This document shows, piece after piece, positions 13,317-15,859 of a stretch of DNA of 15,859 nucleotides (its first letter is position 1; each line of letters begins with the position of its first letter). A program made the translations under genes and the position numbers. The notes under the pieces were generated by a model that worked only from the letters and a program-made list of their open reading frames with translations, was not told where the DNA came from and did not search any database. The DNA is from Candidatus Sulfopaludibacter sp. SbA3. GTDB lineage: Bacteria > Acidobacteriota > Vicinamibacteria > Vicinamibacterales > UBA2999. The stretch is from positions 1-15,859 of the forward strand of contig CAMBHC010000018.1 of assembly GCA_945866285.1 (NCBI GenBank). Reading direction: 5' to 3'.

Positions 13317-14840
13317 ATGCAAGCGCTCCTCAAGAAGCTCCAGATCGAACCACTGAATCCCGGAGCCTGCTCTGGACCCGATGGGTGGCTCGCCGAGCCC
13401 GACGGTCACAAGCTGACTTCATTCAACCCCACCACTGGGGATGCCATCGCCGCCGTGATGCTCTGTAGCCCGGCCGCCTACGACCGGGTGGCGAACGCCG
13501 CCACCGCGGCGTTCCTCACCTGGAGGGAGCTGCCCGCACCCAAGCGGGGCGAGGTGGTTCGCGACCTGGGTGAGGCCCTGCGTGAACTGAAGGAGCCGCT
13601 AGGCGACCTCGTCTCGCTCGAGATGGGCAAGATTCGCGCGGAAGGTCACGGCGAGGTGCAGGAGATGATCGACATCTGCGACTTTGCCACCGGGCTGTCG
13701 CGGCAACTCTATGGCCTCACCATCGCGTCGGAACGCCCGGGTCACCGGATGATGGAGCAGTGGCACCCGCTTGGACCGATCGGCGTGATCTCCGCATTCA
13801 ACTTTCCCGTGGCGGTGTGGTCATGGAACGCGGCGCTTGCCGCGGTGTGCGGCGACACGGTGATCTGGAAGCCGGCGGAGCCGTCACCCCTGACCGCGAT
13901 CGCCGTGCAGCACATCGCCAACCGCGTCATGGCCGATCACGGTCTCACCGGCATCTTCACCCTGGCAGCCGGAACGGGCAGCATCGTCGGTGAAGCCATG
14001 CTGCACGACGCGCGGTTGCCGCTGGTGTCGTTCACCGGCTCCACGGCCATTGGCCGGCACGTCGCCAGCGCGGTGGCTGGGCGCTTCGGCCGGACCATTC
14101 TCGAACTGGGTGGCAACAACGCGATCATCGTCGCCGAGGATGCCAACCTCGAGATGGCCGTACGCGCGATCGTGTTTGGCGCCGTCGGTACGGCAGGGCA
14201 ACGCTGCACCTCGACGCGTCGCATCATTGCCCACACCTCGATTCTGCCCGCGCTGACGGAGCGGTTGCTCAAGGTGTATACGCAGGTCCGCATTGGTGAC
14301 CCGCTCGCATCGGGCACGTTGATGGGGCCGCTCGTCACCGCCAAGGCCGTCACCGATATGGAGGCCGCGATCGCGCAGGCGAAGACCGAGGGCGGCACCG
14401 TGTTGTGCGGCGGCGGCCGGCGCTCCGACCTGGGGCCGCAGTTCGTCGAGCCCACCATCATCCGCATGCCGGCGCAGTCGGCCATCGTCCGGCAGGAGAC
14501 GTTCGCGCCGATTCTGTATCTGCTCGAGTACGAACGCTTCGAGGACGCCATGACGATGCACAACGACGTGCCGCAGGGCTTATCGAGCGCCGTCTTCACC
14601 GAGAGCATGCGGCGTGCCGAGGAATTCGTGTCGCCGCGAGGATCCGACTGCGGCATCGCCAACGTCAACATCGGCACCTCGGGCGCGGAGATCGGCGGCG
14701 CGTTCGGCGGTGAGAAAGAAACCGGCGGCGGCCGCGAGTCGGGTTCTGATGCGTGGAAGGGCTACATGCGACGACAGACCAACACCGTCAACTGGTCCAC
14801 GGCGTTGCCGCTGGCGCAGGGCATCACATTCGGGGACTAG
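13317..14840 (+). CDS. Aldehyde dehydrogenase, ALDH7 (aminoadipate-semialdehyde) type
   Basis: This 507-aa NAD(P)-dependent aldehyde dehydrogenase has Asn162 in SAFNFPVAVWSW, the cofactor motif FTGSTAIG, the general base Glu263 in LELGGNNA and the nucleophile Cys297 in GTAGQRCTSTRR. The LELGGNNAI stretch, the N-terminal LLKKLQIEPLNPG and the C-terminal GGAFGGEKETGGGRESGSDAW match the ALDH7A1/AmaB group, which oxidises 2-aminoadipate semialdehyde in lysine breakdown; the substrate here is inferred. The 39-base upstream gap has TGATAT at 13302-13307 as a possible -10. Two bases separate its stop from the next gene. Confidence 0.94.
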   Translation: MQALLKKLQIEPLNPGACSGPDGWLAEPDGHKLTSFNPTTGDAIAAVMLCSPAAYDRVANAATAAFLTWRELPAPKRGEVVRDLGEALRELKEPLGDLVSLEMGKIRAEGHGEVQEMIDICDFATGLSRQLYGLTIASERPGHRMMEQWHPLGPIGVISAFNFPVAVWSWNAALAAVCGDTVIWKPAEPSPLTAIAVQHIANRVMADHGLTGIFTLAAGTGSIVGEAMLHDARLPLVSFTGSTAIGRHVASAVAGRFGRTILELGGNNAIIVAEDANLEMAVRAIVFGAVGTAGQRCTSTRRIIAHTSILPALTERLLKVYTQVRIGDPLASGTLMGPLVTAKAVTDMEAAIAQAKTEGGTVLCGGGRRSDLGPQFVEPTIIRMPAQSAIVRQETFAPILYLLEYERFEDAMTMHNDVPQGLSSAVFTESMRRAEEFVSPRGSDCGIANVNIGTSGAEIGGAFGGEKETGGGRESGSDAWKGYMRRQTNTVNWSTALPLAQGITFGD

Positions 14841-14842
14841 TC

Positions 14843-15859
14843 ATGCGGCGTGTGCTGGTGCTCGCCACCGTGCTCGCGTTGCCGGCGGTCCTGTCGGGCC
14901 AGGCGAGCACGCTGCGGGTCACGGTCACCCTTCCGGAACAAGCGCAGCAGGAGGTGCCGGTCTCGCGGCACGTCCTGCTGATTAGCGACAATCCGTCGAC
15001 CACCATTCCAAAGCGCGTACTGACCGGGCCTGATGGCGCGGTGTCGCTCCCGCTTGTCCCCGGCTCCTACACCGTGGAATCAGACCGCCCGGCGATTCTG
15101 GCCGGCAAGTCGTACGCATGGACGCAGATGATCGATGTCGTCGCTGGACGCACGGTCACGTTGACGCTGACCGCAGACAACGCCGAGGTTACCGAGGCGC
15201 CTGACGCGGTCTCGCCGGCCGCCGCCGGCACCCCGGGAAGCGATCCGTCGTTCCTGCCGGGAAAGTGGCTGGGCAGCGTCATGGCGATCTGGTCGCCGAC
15301 GATTCGGGCAACGGGTTTTCTGTTCGACGCGCGAGGCCTGATCGCGACCCGCGGACTCGGGGTAGGCAAGGGGACGACGGTGGCAGTGCAGCTGTCGGGT
15401 GATCGGAAGGTGTCGGCCCGGGTGTTGTCGTCGGACCCCGCGCGCGACGTCGCGATCGTCTGGGTCCATCCCAGTGCCATCACGGGGCGTGCGGCGATTC
15501 CACTGGGTTGCCAATCGCCGGCCGTGCTCAACGGCAAAGATGAGATCACGGCGCTTACGGCGCCGCTGTGGCGCCGGGCTGATTCGGCGTCAGGCGAGGT
15601 CACCGGGTCGTCACCGTTTGCGCTTGAGACCGATTTGCGACTCGGGTTTGGCGGCGCCGGCGGTCCGGTCTTCAATGATGCGGGCGCGGTGGTAGGACTC
15701 ACCGCGGTGGCGCCCGAGACAGACCGCAACCGATCCGGTGATGTCATGATCGTCCGCGCAGGGATTCTCTGCGAGGCGCTGGCGGCCGCTCAAGCGGCCC
15801 TGTCGTCAGGTACACCGCCGGAGACCCTCGCGCTCCCGGTGGAGCCGCCGCACCGCGAT
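14843..15859 (+). CDS. Secreted HtrA/trypsin-fold protein lacking catalytic His and Ser (3' partial)
   Basis: The frame is open from ATG 14843 to the window end (339 codons), so the gene is cut off. Residues 1-20 are a signal peptide. About 23-112 is a beta domain resembling carboxypeptidase-regulatory or PEGA-like modules (DGAVSLPLVPGSYTVES). Residues about 140-310 follow the trypsin-like HtrA pattern: ATGFLFDARGLIATRGLGV, then LSSDPARDVAIVWV, then GFGGAGGPVFNDAGAVVG. The usual TNAHVV reads TRGLGV, so the catalytic His is missing (Leu172 in its place). The nucleophile Ser of GNSGGP is Ala272. Asp202 is kept. It is thus probably a non-proteolytic pseudoprotease in the periplasm, perhaps a binding or scaffold protein. 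A PDZ or other domain may follow beyond the window. Confidence 0.82.
   Translation, partial: MRRVLVLATVLALPAVLSGQASTLRVTVTLPEQAQQEVPVSRHVLLISDNPSTTIPKRVLTGPDGAVSLPLVPGSYTVESDRPAILAGKSYAWTQMIDVVAGRTVTLTLTADNAEVTEAPDAVSPAAAGTPGSDPSFLPGKWLGSVMAIWSPTIRATGFLFDARGLIATRGLGVGKGTTVAVQLSGDRKVSARVLSSDPARDVAIVWVHPSAITGRAAIPLGCQSPAVLNGKDEITALTAPLWRRADSASGEVTGSSPFALETDLRLGFGGAGGPVFNDAGAVVGLTAVAPETDRNRSGDVMIVRAGILCEALAAAQAALSSGTPPETLALPVEPPHRD

Noticed and set aside
13317..14840. Aldehyde dehydrogenase as the missing BMC enzyme
   Set aside because: It is ALDH7-like rather than a CoA-acylating or PduP-type enzyme, lies 5 kb from the shell genes beyond a minus-strand gene, and its N-terminal LLKKLQIEPLNPG is the family's normal start, not a targeting peptide.
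1..15859. CRISPR arrays, tRNA or rRNA genes
   Set aside because: No regularly spaced repeats and no tRNA- or rRNA-like stretches were seen on either strand.

Overview
The window is about 15.9 kb of GC-rich, gene-dense bacterial DNA. The genes are tightly packed with ATGA, TGATG and GTGA start/stop overlaps, and some starts are TTG or GTG. Three things point to an Acidobacteriota genome, probably Vicinamibacteria: the high GC, the gene families, and an in-frame repeat peptide (FAKATADK) that I associate with acidobacterial proteins. This assignment is an inference from memory, not a database result.

Layout. (1) 1-3373, plus strand: a c-di-AMP/cell-wall cluster of dacA/cdaA (5' partial), a YbbR/CdaR regulator and glmM, followed by pdxJ (vitamin B6). 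(2) 3370-4149: an alpha/beta hydrolase whose N-terminus is encoded by a 98-bp inverted-repeat element with near-perfect arms. (3) 4161-5033: a membrane-anchored TPR protein and a small membrane-anchored zinc-ribbon protein. (4) 5033-8216: a compact bacterial microcompartment (BMC) operon. It holds a class II aldolase with a C-terminal encapsulation-peptide-like helix, one hexameric shell protein, three different pentameric vertex proteins, an 84-aa Cys-rich protein I do not recognise, and a D-2-hydroxyacid dehydrogenase. (5) 8213-9507: endonuclease III and a secreted cyclophilin. (6) 9479-10387, minus strand: a DUF72/YecE protein. (7) 10411-11746: queE and queC (7-deazaguanine/queuosine precursor), with queC carrying the repeat peptide. 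(8) 11747-12089: a decayed histidine-kinase remnant. (9) 12090-13277: an alanyl-tRNA editing protein (AlaX-like). (10) 13317-14840: an ALDH7-like aldehyde dehydrogenase. (11) 14843-end: a secreted HtrA-fold protein that has lost the catalytic His and Ser (3' partial).

How they work together. The aldolase is predicted to split a sugar phosphate, for example fuculose- or rhamnulose-1-phosphate, into DHAP and a reactive aldehyde inside a protein shell. The BMC-H facets and three BMC-P vertex types would build that shell. The downstream dehydrogenase and the Cys-rich protein may process or handle the product. There is no BMC-T shell protein and no adjacent CoA-acylating aldehyde dehydrogenase or phosphotransacylase, so this is either a minimal locus or one part of a split system.

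A second theme is intrusion of short palindromic or repetitive elements into coding sequence. Three different ones lie within about 8 kb: in the hydrolase start, in the linker of the Cys-rich BMC protein, and in queC. All three keep the reading frame open.
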